The notes: generated by a model from the letters alone, not told the origin. A DNA stretch of 64,000 nt from Bacteriovoracaceae bacterium (GCA_024711325.1 JANJTC010000005.1:434001-498000), one strand, 5' to 3'; positions 17,048-26,118 are shown, numbered from the stretch's first letter. Translations and numbers: made by a program.

Positions 17048-18013
17048 TTAGCGCCTTTCAATCATGAAGGCCCGATGAATATTAGTTTGATGAAAGTCCT
17101 GAGGGATGGACCATTGAGAGATTTCTTTCACCTTATAATGCTGGGTTATGACGTTATGAAGCTCAAATTTTCTTTTATTTGTAGAAAAATAGAGTGTGCC
17201 ACCTGGGGCGAGTAAGGCCATTGAGTCCCTGACGAGAAGCGGATGATCTCTTTCGATATCCAGATCTTCCTCCATTCTCTTGGAGTTGGAAAAACTGGGT
17301 GGATCCAGAATGATTAAATCAAACAGCTCGTTGTTTTCTTTTCTGATCAGAAGTTCCTTCAGGACATCGGCCTGATAGAACACATGTTGTTTAGGATCCA
17401 GCTCGTTTATAAGAAAATTCTCATAGGCCCAGTCTAGATAGGTATTAGACATGTCAATCGAGGTCACGATGCCTCCACCCTTGGCGGCAGCAACGCTAAG
17501 AGATCCTGTGTAACAGAATAAGTTTAAAACTTTTTTGCCGTGAGAATTATTAACCAGAAATTGTCGAAGAGGGCGATGATCAAGGAATAGGCCTGTATCA
17601 AGATAGCGCTCAAGATTTACCAGAAATTTAAAAGGAGGTTCCTTCACGACAAAAAAATCCTGAGATCTGGGATCTAGAGGGCGGTATTGTTCATTCCCTT
17701 TTTGTTTTTCCCGAATCTTGAAGTGCTGAAGAGCTGGTTCAATTCCAATGACTTCAGTCAGGGCCGTCTCGATATTCCCTTGATGAATTTCTCGCAAATT
17801 CTGATCTTCATCCTGAAGTTTTTTTCCCTGCTCGTAAATGACAGCATGTTTGCCATAGATATCTATCAAATAGGGGTATTCGGGAATATCCTTATTATAT
17901 AAGCGATAAGCTTCGATCTGGTTTTTGGCCAGATAGCTCTTTAATTTTTTCTGGTTTTTAATTAAACGATTTTTGAGTGCGGTATGGTCAGAGCTCACAG
18001 TATTGCCTTTCAT
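17048..18013 (-). CDS. RlmK-like 23S rRNA methyltransferase (stand-alone)
   Basis: This is a predicted class I SAM-dependent rRNA methyltransferase of 321 residues. The sequence resembles the C-terminal RlmK half of the fused E. coli RlmKL protein (m7G2069 of 23S rRNA): KNQIEAYRLYNKDIPEYPY, GLFLDHRPLR, the SAM motif LNLFCYTGSLSVAAAKGG, SNTYLDWAYENF, LDPPSFSNSKRM and HRAFMIERR. The RlmL half (THUMP plus m2G2445 domain) is absent. It could instead be an RlmI-like m5C enzyme, but no PUA domain is seen. It is divergent from clpS with 45 bp between starts. Confidence 0.8.
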   Translation of the reverse strand: MKGNTVSSDHTALKNRLIKNQKKLKSYLAKNQIEAYRLYNKDIPEYPYLIDIYGKHAVIYEQGKKLQDEDQNLREIHQGNIETALTEVIGIEPALQHFKIREKQKGNEQYRPLDPRSQDFFVVKEPPFKFLVNLERYLDTGLFLDHRPLRQFLVNNSHGKKVLNLFCYTGSLSVAAAKGGGIVTSIDMSNTYLDWAYENFLINELDPKQHVFYQADVLKELLIRKENNELFDLIILDPPSFSNSKRMEEDLDIERDHPLLVRDSMALLAPGGTLYFSTNKRKFELHNVITQHYKVKEISQWSIPQDFHQTNIHRAFMIERR

Positions 18014-18058
18014 GATGAATTAGTGCATCCTCCCTATATTAACAACTGATGTGTACTT

Positions 18059-18382
18059 ATGTCTTCAGAAACTGATAAAGATGAACAATCCGGCGTTGCA
18101 ACCGTTAAAAAAGTAAAGTTGCAGCCTCCCAAGATGTATAAGGTCCTCATGCATAATGATGACTATACAACTATGGAATTTGTTATTCTTGTGCTGCAAA
18201 AGTTTTTTAACAAGTCCGCTTCTGAATCTCAGACCATAATGCTGGAAGTCCATACTAGAGGTTTCGGTATTTGCGGTATTTACACCTATGAAGTTGCTGA
18301 ATCTAAAGTCGCAAAAGTAACTAAGTATGCCCGGGATAATGGTCACCCATTAAAGTGCAGTACTGAACCTAGTGATTCCTAA
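18059..18382 (+). CDS. clpS: ATP-dependent Clp protease adaptor ClpS
   Basis: ClpS delivers N-degron substrates to ClpAP. The 107-residue protein has a disordered N-terminal tail (about 1-25) and the core starting [20 protein letters not shown], which holds the conserved N-D-D substrate-pocket residues. Later segments include [20 protein letters not shown]. It precedes clpA by about 80 bp, the usual order. Confidence 0.94.
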   Translation: MSSETDKDEQSGVATVKKVKLQPPKMYKVLMHNDDYTTMEFVILVLQKFFNKSASESQTIMLEVHTRGFGICGIYTYEVAESKVAKVTKYARDNGHPLKCSTEPSDS

Positions 18383-18435
18383 GAGAAAGTTTCCTTTCAA
18401 AACCTTGCCTTTTTCCCATTCATTGTCATCTTCTG

Positions 18436-18441
18436 TATAAT
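18436..18441 (+). promoter_or_regulatory. Candidate -10 element before clpA
   Basis: A perfect TATAAT lies 20 bases before the clpA ATG, just upstream of its AGAGAGGA ribosome site. No convincing -35 is found 16-18 bases upstream, so clpA may also be read from the clpS transcript. Confidence 0.3.
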
Positions 18442-18461
18442 GTCACAGAGAGGATATTTTT

Positions 18462-20807
18462 ATGATAAGTCAAAAATTAGAACAAATATTAAATAAAGCA
18501 ATCAAACGGGCCAATGAAAAACGCCACGAATTTCTCACTTTAGAGAATGTGCTGTTATCCATGCTCGAAGACGAGACTGTCATTGAGATCCTTAATGATT
18601 GTGGTGCTAATCTGGAAGATCTTAAACAGGAATTGATTTCTTTTATAAATGAAGACTCCAATTTCTCTTTACTTAGTGAAGATGAGATTCAGGATTTGAA
18701 CCGTAAACAATTTGGGAATGATCAGCTTAGAGAGATTGCCCGAGAAAATGGTATTCTTTATCAACCCGAAATCTCACTCAGTCTACAGCGAGTCATTCAA
18801 AGGGCCGCGATTCATATCCAAAGCTCAGGCAAGAAATCAATCCAGGCCATCAATCTATTGGTAGCTATGTTTTCTGAAAAAGAATCCCATGCCACTTATT
18901 TTTTGGAGCATCAGGGAGTTAATCGGATAGATATTGTTGAGAAGATAGCTCATACCAGTGATCGACCAGTCAATCATCAGGAAGAGACATCTACCATCGA
19001 AGCTCCAGGAGAAACTTTCCGTAAAGAAGAGAAGTACGAGAAGGCGCTTAGTGAATTCACCACAAATTTAAACAATTTGGCCCGCGAGGGTAAGATTGAT
19101 CCGATTATTGGCCGGGAAGATGAAATTCAAAGAATTATCCAGATCCTTTGTCGCCGCCGAAAAAACAATCCGCTTCTGGTAGGGGATTCCGGTGTCGGTA
19201 AAACTGCCATTGCCGAAGGCTTGGCCAAGGCCATTGTTGAAAATAATGTTCCAAGTGCTCTAAGCAAAACCACTGTCTATGCTTTAGACATGGCCTCTTT
19301 ACTGGCGGGAACAAAATTCCGTGGTGATTTTGAAGAGAGATTAAAATTAGTACTTCAAGCGCTCGAGAAGAAAAATGATGACGCTGGATCCATCCTCTTT
19401 ATTGATGAGATTCATACCATTATAGGTGCAGGGGCCACTTCAGGTGGTAGCCTAGATGCTTCTAATCTTCTAAAACCTGCTTTATCTAAAGGCCAGATCC
19501 GTTGTATGGGTTCGACAACTTTTGATGAATACCGAAAGTATTTTGAAAAAGATCAGGCCTTGAACCGACGTTTTCAAAAAGTTGATGTGCTGGAACCTTC
19601 TGTAGAAGATTCTGTAAAAATCCTTTTAGGGCTTAAATCTAAATTTGAGGAACATCATCAGGTAACGTATCCGGATAATGTCATCCGGGCAGCAGTTGAA
19701 CTTTCCCATAAGCACGTAACAGATCGTAAGCTTCCGGATAAGGCAATTGATGTGATTGATGAAGTGGGCTCATATTTAAGGTTAAAGCCTGAAAATGTTG
19801 GCGGTAGCACTGAGGTCAGTCTGCAGGATATTGAGCATATTGTTGCTAAGATTGCCCGAATTCCACAAAAATCTCTCTCTATTAATGAGAAAGAGAAATT
19901 ACGTTTTCTTGAACGTGACCTGAAAATGATGATCTTTGGGCAGGATCAGGCGATTGATAAAGTATCAAATGCACTCATCCTTTCCAGATCAGGGCTTGGC
20001 AGTAATGATAAACCCATCGCGAACTTCCTGTTTACCGGGCCTACCGGTGTAGGTAAAACCGAGCTGGCCAAACAATTGGCCCATATTATGGGCATTAATT
20101 TCATCCGTATTGATATGTCTGAGTTCATGGAAAAGCATACGGTATCTAAACTTATCGGTGCCCCTCCAGGTTATGTAGGCTTTGATCAGGGTGGTGTTTT
20201 AACAGATGCTATCCATAAAAGTCCTTACTCTGTTCTTCTACTGGATGAGATTGAGAAGGCCCATCCAGATGTTTTCAATATCCTCCTTCAGGTGATGGAC
20301 CATGGGGCACTGGCAGATTCTAATGGCAGGTCATCAGATTTTAGAAATGTGATCCTGATTATGACATCAAATGCTGGCGCCAAAGAAATGGAGGCCGGAT
20401 CCATTGGTTTAAGTGCTAAAATGCCAGGAGGGGAAATAAATTCCGCTAAACGTGACCAGGCAATCAAGAACTATTTCACCCCTGAGTTCCGAAACCGCCT
20501 TGATGCTGTCATTGGCTTTAACAAGCTCGGCAACAAGAATATCGAGATGGTTGTGACCAAGTTCTTGATGGAGCTTGAGAACCAATTGGTTGAGAAAAAA
20601 GTTGAGATGGATGTCTCAATCGAAGCCCGTGAATGGTTAGCACGCAAGGGATATGACGATAAACTGGGTGCGCGACCAATTGCTCGTCTTATCAATGAGA
20701 AGATTAAGAAGCCGCTTGCCCATGAAATTCTTTTCGGCAAGCTCGAAAAAGGTGGAAGGGTTAACGTCATCGTCAAAAACGATGAGCTCGAATTCACTTT
20801 TTCCTAA
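18462..20807 (+). CDS. clpA: ATP-dependent Clp protease ATPase subunit ClpA
   Basis: ClpA is a hexameric AAA+ unfoldase that feeds proteins to ClpP. The 781-residue protein has an N-domain of two repeats (about 1-145) that binds ClpS. D1 has Walker A GDSGVGKT near 241 and Walker [12 protein letters not shown]2 has Walker A GPTGVGKT near 526, Walker [14 protein letters not shown] and sensor MTSNAG. The ClpP-binding IGL loop (GSIGLSAK) is near residue 648, which separates it from ClpB. The length is typical. No clpP is in the window. Confidence 0.95.
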   Translation: MISQKLEQILNKAIKRANEKRHEFLTLENVLLSMLEDETVIEILNDCGANLEDLKQELISFINEDSNFSLLSEDEIQDLNRKQFGNDQLREIARENGILYQPEISLSLQRVIQRAAIHIQSSGKKSIQAINLLVAMFSEKESHATYFLEHQGVNRIDIVEKIAHTSDRPVNHQEETSTIEAPGETFRKEEKYEKALSEFTTNLNNLAREGKIDPIIGREDEIQRIIQILCRRRKNNPLLVGDSGVGKTAIAEGLAKAIVENNVPSALSKTTVYALDMASLLAGTKFRGDFEERLKLVLQALEKKNDDAGSILFIDEIHTIIGAGATSGGSLDASNLLKPALSKGQIRCMGSTTFDEYRKYFEKDQALNRRFQKVDVLEPSVEDSVKILLGLKSKFEEHHQVTYPDNVIRAAVELSHKHVTDRKLPDKAIDVIDEVGSYLRLKPENVGGSTEVSLQDIEHIVAKIARIPQKSLSINEKEKLRFLERDLKMMIFGQDQAIDKVSNALILSRSGLGSNDKPIANFLFTGPTGVGKTELAKQLAHIMGINFIRIDMSEFMEKHTVSKLIGAPPGYVGFDQGGVLTDAIHKSPYSVLLLDEIEKAHPDVFNILLQVMDHGALADSNGRSSDFRNVILIMTSNAGAKEMEAGSIGLSAKMPGGEINSAKRDQAIKNYFTPEFRNRLDAVIGFNKLGNKNIEMVVTKFLMELENQLVEKKVEMDVSIEAREWLARKGYDDKLGARPIARLINEKIKKPLAHEILFGKLEKGGRVNVIVKNDELEFTFS

Positions 20808-20827
20808 ATATATTTTTCATTCCATCC

Positions 20828-20876
20828 GATCCTCATGCATAACAATTGTGAACATCAATTGAAGTGCATGAGGGTC
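20828..20876. ncRNA. Long interrupted hairpin in the clpA 3' region
   Basis: Arms GATCCTCATGCA and TGCATGAGGGTC pair over 12 positions (one G-U). A 3x3 internal loop follows, then an inner perfect CAATTG/CAATTG stem and a 7-base loop. No T-tract follows, so it is not a normal terminator. It may be a 3'UTR stability element, a small RNA or a protein-binding site. The structure is seen; the function is unknown. Confidence 0.5.
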
Positions 20877-21033
20877 TTCAAAAAACCTTCCAGCAAACCT
20901 TGATTGATAATAAAAAAGAAGAGATTGAATAAAATTTGTATTTTTTGTTTGCGTTAGATGAAAAATCTGATTAAGCTTAAAATAAGAAAGGTCAAATACT
21001 AGTGTTTAACCAACTATTTCCTGGGAGGAAATT

Positions 21034-21195
21034 ATGGCTAAGAAAGCGGCTAAAAAAGTAGCAAAGAAAGCTACAAAGAAAGTAGCAAAGAAAGCAACAA
21101 AGAAAGTAGCAAAGAAAGCTACTAAGAAAGTAGCAAAGAAAGCTACTAAGAAAGCAGCAAAAAAAGCTACTAAAAAAGCAGCAGCAAAGAAGTAA
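21034..21195 (+). CDS. Small histone H1-like Lys/Ala-repeat protein
   Basis: This is a 53-residue, extremely basic protein made almost only of Lys, Ala, Thr and Val, starting MAKKAAKKVAKKATKK. Five octad repeats of the KKVAKKAT type fill residues 7-46. Similar low-complexity proteins in other bacteria resemble the eukaryotic histone H1 tail (AlgP- or Hc1-like) and bind DNA non-specifically. That role is inference here. It has its own ribosome site (GGGAGGAA, 4 bases before ATG) and a strong terminator directly after the stop, so it is a genuine expressed unit, not a random low-complexity tract. Replication slippage could vary the repeat number. Confidence 0.8.
   Translation: MAKKAAKKVAKKATKKVAKKATKKVAKKATKKVAKKATKKAAKKATKKAAAKK
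21052..21171 (+). repeat. Five 24-bp tandem repeats within the Lys/Ala protein gene
   Basis: Each unit encodes KK(V/A)AKKAT. Units differ mainly at third positions (GCT/GCA, ACA/ACT, AAG/AAA), so the protein period is better kept than the DNA period, which points to selection on the protein. Confidence 0.8.
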
Positions 21196-21210
21196 TCTTC
21201 TGAGCTAAAA

Positions 21211-21236
21211 AGCCCTCGAAAGAGGGCTTTTTTTTT
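21211..21236 (+). terminator. Intrinsic terminator of the Lys/Ala protein gene
   Basis: A perfect 7-bp stem AGCCCTC / GAGGGCT with a GAAA loop is followed by eight T residues, starting 16 bp after the stop codon. Confidence 0.93.
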
Positions 21237-21262
21237 GCCTATTTTTTGTTTCTCACCTCTCT

Positions 21263-21291
21263 TTGCTCATATCTCATGACCTGTGTTATCT
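21263..21291 (+). promoter_or_regulatory. Candidate promoter for the DUF502 gene
   Basis: TTGCTC and TTATCT are spaced by 17 bases, about 36 bases before the ATG at 21328 and just after the previous terminator. The match is weak. Confidence 0.3.
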
Positions 21292-21327
21292 TAGGGGAAA
21301 CCCAAGATTTTCGGAAAAACCAATCTC

Positions 21328-21915
21328 ATGAAATACATAAATCAAATTTTCTTCAAAGGCCTGATTGTTGTCTTGCCTATTACACTGACGTTTTATCTTC
21401 TTATATGGGCCAGTTACAAAATAGAGTCACTCTTTGGTTCAACCCTGGAGATGATTATAGGAAAATGGCTTTATATTCCAGGTCTCGGAATTGTAGTGAG
21501 CTTGCTCTTTATTTTTCTGGTTGGACTACTGGTAAATAACTATATCACCGGCAGATTTTTCTCCTGGCTCACCCGCACTTTAGAGAAAGTTCCTCTTATT
21601 AAAGTCATTTATAATCCTTTGAAGGACTTGATGGCCTTGATTCCGGGAAGAAGTTCCGAGAAAGATAAACCACAAAGAGTCGTTTTGGTTCCCCTTGAGG
21701 CGATGGGGGTAGAAGTTTTAGGTCTTGTGACCAATGAAGAACTGAGTGAGCTACCTGGCAGCAATTTAATCTCCGTTTATGTGCCATTAAGTTACATGTT
21801 AGGCGGTATCACGGTTCTTATATCCAAAGACAAGGTCAAAAAAGTTGATATCCCAGTTGATCAGGCCCTCAAACTTTCGGTGACTGCCTGGATTAAGGCG
21901 AAGGATAACCGGTAA
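21328..21915 (+). CDS. DUF502-family membrane protein
   Basis: This is an integral inner-membrane protein of 195 residues. It has two N-terminal transmembrane helices (about 7-28 and 47-72), then the DUF502 soluble part with KVPLIKVIYNPLKDL, VVLVPLEAMGVEVLGLVT and YVPLSYMLGGITVLI. The family's molecular role is not established in bacteria. It abuts the next gene (stop at 21915, ATG at 21916), so the two are translationally coupled. Confidence 0.85.
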   Translation: MKYINQIFFKGLIVVLPITLTFYLLIWASYKIESLFGSTLEMIIGKWLYIPGLGIVVSLLFIFLVGLLVNNYITGRFFSWLTRTLEKVPLIKVIYNPLKDLMALIPGRSSEKDKPQRVVLVPLEAMGVEVLGLVTNEELSELPGSNLISVYVPLSYMLGGITVLISKDKVKKVDIPVDQALKLSVTAWIKAKDNR

Positions 21916-22551
21916 ATGGAGTGTCCACTTTGTTTTGGTAAAAAAACCGAGCTGTTCAATCAGGACAAAGTCAGAAGTTATTTCAAATGTCAGGTCTGTG
22001 AGCTGGTCTTTGTAGGAAGAGATCAGCTGATTTCTGATATCGAAGAAAAAAAACGCTATGAATCCCATCAAAACTCCGAAACCGATCCTGCTTATCAAAA
22101 CTATTTGTTCAGGCTCGCTTCTCTGGCAGCACCTTTTATAGAAAAAGGTGAAACTGGCCTGGATTTTGGCTGTGGTCGAACTCTTGTTTTGGAAAATATT
22201 TTAAATCAGATGGGCTTTTTGACAGAATCTTATGATGTCTACTTTTATCCCCAGCGAGTAGCACTGACTAAAAAGTATGACTTTATCATTTTATCGGAAG
22301 TCATTGAGCATTTGCGCTCACCAAGAACGGATATGCTGGCCTTGAGAAGCCTCCTAAATCCAGGGGGGCGATTTTTCATTAAAACTAAAACTTATCCGGG
22401 TGATCCTAAGAGTTTTTCTCAGTGGTTTTATAAACGAGACCTGACCCATGTCCAGTTCTTTAATCCAAGGGCCTTTCAGGAATTAAGCCTGATTTGTCAG
22501 TTGGAACAGGGTCAATTTCTAGGCGAGGATGTTTATCTCTTCAAGGGATAA
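21916..22551 (+). CDS. Zinc-ribbon plus class I SAM methyltransferase
   Basis: This is a predicted methyltransferase of 211 residues. It begins with two Cys pairs (ECPLCFGKK and FKCQVCELVFVG, residues about 2-34) like a small zinc ribbon. The Methyltransf_23-type fold follows, with GLDFGCGRTLVLENIL near residue 79, IILSEVIEHLRSPRTD and LLNPGGRFFIKTKTY. This architecture occurs in methyltransferases of varied substrates, and the substrate here cannot be predicted. It ends convergently with the dCMP deaminase gene, overlapping by 11 bp. Confidence 0.75.
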   Translation: MECPLCFGKKTELFNQDKVRSYFKCQVCELVFVGRDQLISDIEEKKRYESHQNSETDPAYQNYLFRLASLAAPFIEKGETGLDFGCGRTLVLENILNQMGFLTESYDVYFYPQRVALTKKYDFIILSEVIEHLRSPRTDMLALRSLLNPGGRFFIKTKTYPGDPKSFSQWFYKRDLTHVQFFNPRAFQELSLICQLEQGQFLGEDVYLFKG

Positions 22552-23068
22552 TAGATGTTAAGTAGGAGTAAAGCTCGTCGACGATTTCTTTATTCAGCTT
22601 GAGTTCCCGATACTTTATGCCAGACATATCAAAGATTCTTTTAGCGATTTGGTTTTCTACAGTGTCCTGATATTTATCTGAAAGAAAGACGACCTCTTTT
22701 ACCCGTACAGTTGCGATCATTTTGGCGCATTCATGGCAGGGAAATAGAGTCACATAACATCGCGAGTTTTCTAAGCTGGCCTTCGCATGAAGTATGGCAT
22801 TGGCTTCGGAGTGAACCACGTAAGCGTATTTCTGTTGATCAAGCGGAACAGTTTTATTATTTCCCCAGGGAATTTTACTTTCATCAATTCCGGCCAGTTG
22901 CCCATTGTAACCCATGGATAGCTGATGATTATGATCATCCACAAAGACACAACCAACCTTCGTATTGGGATCTTTACTCTTAAAGGATGCCATCATTGCC
23001 TGAAGCATGAAGTATTCATCCCAATTAAGGTGAGAACTAACCGGTAAAAAGTTAACTTTTTGCCCCAT
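22541..23068 (-). CDS. dCMP/cytidine deaminase-family protein (ComEB-like)
   Basis: This is a zinc-dependent deaminase, most like deoxycytidylate deaminase (dCMP to dUMP). The protein has about 175 residues from the start at 23068, chosen because GAGG lies 9 bases before that ATG; an upstream ATG at 23104 has no ribosome site. The zinc and proton-shuttle motifs HSEANAIL and TLFPCHECAKMI are intact, and SMGYNGQLAGID is the substrate-loop region. The C-terminal 50 residues extend past the catalytic core. ComEB and dCMP deaminases share these features, so the substrate is probable, not certain. Confidence 0.85.
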   Translation of the reverse strand: MGQKVNFLPVSSHLNWDEYFMLQAMMASFKSKDPNTKVGCVFVDDHNHQLSMGYNGQLAGIDESKIPWGNNKTVPLDQQKYAYVVHSEANAILHAKASLENSRCYVTLFPCHECAKMIATVRVKEVVFLSDKYQDTVENQIAKRIFDMSGIKYRELKLNKEIVDELYSYLTSIIP

Positions 23069-23160
23069 ATGACGCGACCTCGTCGTAGAAAAAATTCTAA
23101 ACATTTTGGATAGTTCGCAGTATCTTTGAAGGGTCTAAAACTGTCAATCAAGGTGCCTGT

Positions 23161-23481
23161 ATGAAATATGAAATTCCCCGTGAAGCTTTTAAACAACGTC
23201 TTGGAGATCGCCTAAACTTTGTTTTTGTTGATCTTCTTCCTGCTGATAAAACACCAGTTAAATTTGAAAATGTAGTTCACATTAACTACAGTTCTGAATT
23301 TAAAAATGAGTTCGCTTCCCAGTTTCCTAATAAAAACCAAAATGTTGTGGTGTATAGCCTGAATAAAGGTGATGAGAATCCGGCCAAAGCCGCCGATGAT
23401 CTTGCTGGTTTGGGATATAACTTCGTCTATTTCTACAATGGGTCACCTGATGATGTGGTTTTGGACAAGGGCTTGAACTAG
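23161..23481 (+). CDS. Rhodanese-fold protein lacking the catalytic cysteine
   Basis: This small single-domain protein of 106 residues follows the rhodanese pattern: FVFVDLLPAD (DVR-like), NVVHINY, then NVVVYSLNKGDENPAKAADDL and LGYNFVYFYNGSPDD. The position normally held by the catalytic Cys (VYC-x5-R) is Ser66, and the active-site loop lacks its arginine. It has no cysteine at all. It is therefore unlikely to be a sulfurtransferase and may be a binding or regulatory domain. It is divergent from the dCMP deaminase and ends in a strong terminator. Confidence 0.7.
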   Translation: MKYEIPREAFKQRLGDRLNFVFVDLLPADKTPVKFENVVHINYSSEFKNEFASQFPNKNQNVVVYSLNKGDENPAKAADDLAGLGYNFVYFYNGSPDDVVLDKGLN

Positions 23482-23504
23482 TTTTTAAAAATTAAAATCA
23501 AATG

Positions 23505-23535
23505 AAAAAGCCCTCTTACGAGGGCTTTTTTTATT
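23505..23535. terminator. Bidirectional intrinsic terminator
   Basis: An 11-bp stem AAAAAGCCCTC / GAGGGCTTTTT with a TTAC loop lies between the rhodanese-fold gene and the convergent small secreted-protein gene. The A/T arms can serve as U-tracts on either strand. Confidence 0.9.
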
Positions 23536-23539
23536 TGTT

Positions 23540-23863
23540 CTAGTACCAACCAGCAAAACGGCAATGAATATTGGCCCAACCATGGGAGAAGGGGGCATAA
23601 GGAATGGCATTAACGTAAGCAAAACGAAATTCCCCGATTCGCATAAACTGTTCAGTGAAATAGCTAGTGAAGACGTGGCCATAAATTGTTTGGCCGAAGA
23701 CTTGACCATTACAAATGATAGGTTGGTAGTGAGGATTCATGACCTGAAACGCCACCTGTCCTGGAAGAATAGAAACCTGAACCTGCCCAGGAAACCATTG
23801 TGCAAAAGCAGAGCTGGTAAATAAGCAAACTAAGCTGGCAATGATAAGAGACTTAAGTTTCAT
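23540..23863 (-). CDS. Small secreted protein, unknown
   Basis: I do not recognise this gene. The 107-residue precursor has a signal peptide ending SSAFAQ. The start at 23863 is preferred because GGAGG is correctly spaced; an in-frame ATG seven codons upstream lacks one. The mature part of about 84 residues is rich in aromatics, Gly and Gln and has two cysteines (IICNG and NIHCRF) that could form a disulfide. Repeated short strands (VQVSILPGQVAFQVM, GQTIYGHVFTSYF) suggest a small beta-fold. Confidence 0.65.
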   Translation of the reverse strand: MKLKSLIIASLVCLFTSSAFAQWFPGQVQVSILPGQVAFQVMNPHYQPIICNGQVFGQTIYGHVFTSYFTEQFMRIGEFRFAYVNAIPYAPFSHGWANIHCRFAGWY

Positions 23864-24001
23864 AGAAACCTCCGTAGAATTCACAATAATTTGTCCTCCT
23901 TATAAAAAGCTCCGGGGCATCCTGTCAACTCGCGAGGCTGACAAAGTACCTTAACAAAGGTAAAAGACTATAAATTTTACCAAGTTAAAGGCAGGTGCAT
24001 C

Positions 24002-25450
24002 ATGCAAACACCAAGTCATTTCCCAGCAGAGCCAAGTGCGATTTGGGGCTATTTTCACGCAATCAACCAAATCCCTAGACCTTCAAAAAAAGAAGAAAAG
24101 TTCCGAGAGTTTATTCTTTCTGAGGCTTTGCGCTTAAAACTTAAAACAGATGTTGATGATGTTGGAAATGTCATTGTTTATGTTCCAGCAAGTTCAGGCC
24201 TTGAAACTCATGAAACGGTGATTATCCAAAACCATATGGACATGGTGACTGATGCCACCCCTGACCGAAGTATAAATTTTAATCAAGATCCTATCGTGAC
24301 TTATAGGGATGGTGACTGGATTAAAGCGGATCGGACCACGCTAGGTGCTGATAATGGAATAGGCTGTGCTGCTGCCCTGGCACTGATGCTTGATCCATCT
24401 ATCGAGCATCCACCACTTGAACTTCTCTTCACCACTGATGAAGAAACCGGACTAGTAGGGGCCTGGGGTGTTCAGGCGAGTAAGCTCAGCGGTAGAAAGA
24501 TGATCAATCTGGATACGGAAGAATGGGGAAGCCTCTACATCGGTTGTGCCGGTGGGATTGATTATGAATTCAAAAAAACAGTGAGGATGGTTCCTGCCAA
24601 ATTGAATTCCTCATATAAGCTGACTGTCGGTGGCTTTCTGGGAGGACATTCAGGTGTGGATATTCATGAGCAAAGAGGCAATGCCATTAAATTTTTAATG
24701 GATTGGCTTCAGACTCTTCCAGTCGGAAGTTATGAACTCTCAGAATGGCGGGGAGGTAAGGCGCATAATATTATTCCACGGGATGCTTTTGCTTTAGTGA
24801 CCTTGAAAGATGTCAAAGTTGCTGAGGAAGCCGCCAAAAAAGTTGAGGCCCGCTGGAAGTCGTATATGCCTGAAGGAGATCGTGATTTTTATACTAAGGT
24901 AGAAGTTCTTGATTCGGACATATCTGAAGTTATGGACCCATCAGATCTTATGAATCTTCTGGGATTTTTGCAGGCGTTTCCTCATGGAGCTCATGCCTAT
25001 GATCTGGCCAGCAACAAGGAACTAGTTTCACTTAGTAATAACCTGGCCATCTCGCTACTGGTGCGTGGTCAATTCTATTTACAGAGCTCACTTCGCTTTT
25101 TCGATCGTGACGAGTGTGTTGCGCTGGAAAATCAAATTGTGGCCTTAGCGAAGGGATTTTCTGTGAATTATGAGAAAAATGGTGAGTATCCAAGCTGGAA
25201 GCCTGTCAGAGAAAATAAACTTCTGGATTTGGTTGCAGGAAAATATGAAGCATTGTTCAATAAGAAGGCGAAGATTACTGCAATCCACGCTGGTCTTGAG
25301 TGTGGGATATTGAGGGACAAAATTGGGCCAATCGATGCCGTATCTTTCGGACCAACGATTATGGGTGCCCATTCTCCTCAGGAAAGAGTGCATATCCCTT
25401 CTGTAGAAACGTTTTGGAAATTATTAAAAGAAGTCTTAAAAGCTCTATAA
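24002..25450 (+). CDS. pepD: Aminoacyl-histidine dipeptidase PepD (M20 family)
   Basis: This is a zinc metallopeptidase that hydrolyses Xaa-His dipeptides such as carnosine. The 482-residue protein shows QNHMDMVTDATP (metal His, catalytic Asp), LGADNGIGCAAALAL (bridging Asp), TTDEETGLVGAWG (catalytic and metal Glu) and the C-terminal metal His in MGAHSPQERVHIP. GGFLGGHSGVDIHEQRGNA marks the dimerisation lid. The length equals typical PepD. It is followed 12 bp on by a small membrane-protein gene, probably co-transcribed. Confidence 0.92.
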   Translation: MQTPSHFPAEPSAIWGYFHAINQIPRPSKKEEKFREFILSEALRLKLKTDVDDVGNVIVYVPASSGLETHETVIIQNHMDMVTDATPDRSINFNQDPIVTYRDGDWIKADRTTLGADNGIGCAAALALMLDPSIEHPPLELLFTTDEETGLVGAWGVQASKLSGRKMINLDTEEWGSLYIGCAGGIDYEFKKTVRMVPAKLNSSYKLTVGGFLGGHSGVDIHEQRGNAIKFLMDWLQTLPVGSYELSEWRGGKAHNIIPRDAFALVTLKDVKVAEEAAKKVEARWKSYMPEGDRDFYTKVEVLDSDISEVMDPSDLMNLLGFLQAFPHGAHAYDLASNKELVSLSNNLAISLLVRGQFYLQSSLRFFDRDECVALENQIVALAKGFSVNYEKNGEYPSWKPVRENKLLDLVAGKYEALFNKKAKITAIHAGLECGILRDKIGPIDAVSFGPTIMGAHSPQERVHIPSVETFWKLLKEVLKAL

Positions 25451-25462
25451 AGGAGAGTCACT

Positions 25463-25816
25463 GTGATTACTTACGAAAATTATAAAATTATCCATTTGGT
25501 ATCAATTATGATTCTTATTTCTGGACTGTCGATCAGCTTCTATGGCGGACAGTACAAGCACATTAAAATCCTGACTGGTATCGCGAGTCTTTTAACTTTA
25601 GTGGGCGGAATGGGACTGATGGCCCGCTTGGGAATCAGTCAGACTGCTGGATGGCCACTCTGGGTGCAAATAAAACTGGGCATCTGGTTTGTAGTTGCCA
25701 TTGGTGGAGCTATTGTTTCAAAGCGTTTTCCTAAGTATGGAAAGATTGCTTATTTTGCTGCCATCATACTTTTCACGATTGCTTCGATCGCTGCCAACTA
25801 TAAATTTGGCAACTAA
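25463..25816 (+). CDS. Small four-helix membrane protein
   Basis: This integral membrane protein of 117 residues has four hydrophobic helices (about 7-25, 33-52, 66-86 and 93-112) and short charged loops. The [16 protein letters not shown] start resembles SirB/CopD-like small membrane proteins whose N-terminal helix carries a histidine, but the match is too weak to name. The start is GTG with AAAGGAG 9 bases upstream. It follows pepD and has its own terminator. Confidence 0.65.
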   Translation: MITYENYKIIHLVSIMILISGLSISFYGGQYKHIKILTGIASLLTLVGGMGLMARLGISQTAGWPLWVQIKLGIWFVVAIGGAIVSKRFPKYGKIAYFAAIILFTIASIAANYKFGN

Positions 25817-25818
25817 GT

Positions 25819-25846
25819 GAAGGGGGAGTCATCCCCCTTCTTTTTT
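25819..25846 (+). terminator. Intrinsic terminator after the pepD unit
   Basis: A perfect 9-bp stem GAAGGGGGA / TCCCCCTTC with a GTCA loop is followed by six T residues, starting 3 bp after the stop. Confidence 0.92.
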
Positions 25847-25883
25847 CTTTTCAATCTCTCTCATTCATCTCAAAATAAAATCT

Positions 25884-26111
25884 ATGATTATAATTCATTA
25901 TCTTCTACGGATCTTCATTTATATTCTCATCATTGATGTGATCTTAAGTTATTTCCCTCAACTTCGTTCTCAAGAATGGGCCAGAAGGCTTCATCAGATT
26001 GCGGATGTTCCTCAAAAACCAATCCGTGAAATGCTACCTCAAGGTTTACCGTTGGATCCTACTCCGATGATCCTCATTGTTCTAATTCAGATACTAATGT
26101 ACTTACTCTAA
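25884..26111 (+). CDS. YggT-family membrane protein
   Basis: This 75-residue protein has two transmembrane helices with the YggT pattern: a first helix with YILIIDVILSYFPQ, a conserved loop with PQKPIREMLP, LDPTPM, and a hydrophobic C-terminal helix. Most YggT proteins have two such repeats; this is a single-repeat version. Relatives are linked to the cell-division/YlmG neighbourhood and to osmotic shock. It is 7 bp before the next gene. Confidence 0.75.
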   Translation: MIIIHYLLRIFIYILIIDVILSYFPQLRSQEWARRLHQIADVPQKPIREMLPQGLPLDPTPMILIVLIQILMYLL

Positions 26112-26118
26112 GGACCTC

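Noticed and set aside
20828..20876. Hairpin after clpA as an ordinary terminator
   Set aside because: No U-tract follows and the stem is interrupted by a symmetrical internal loop.
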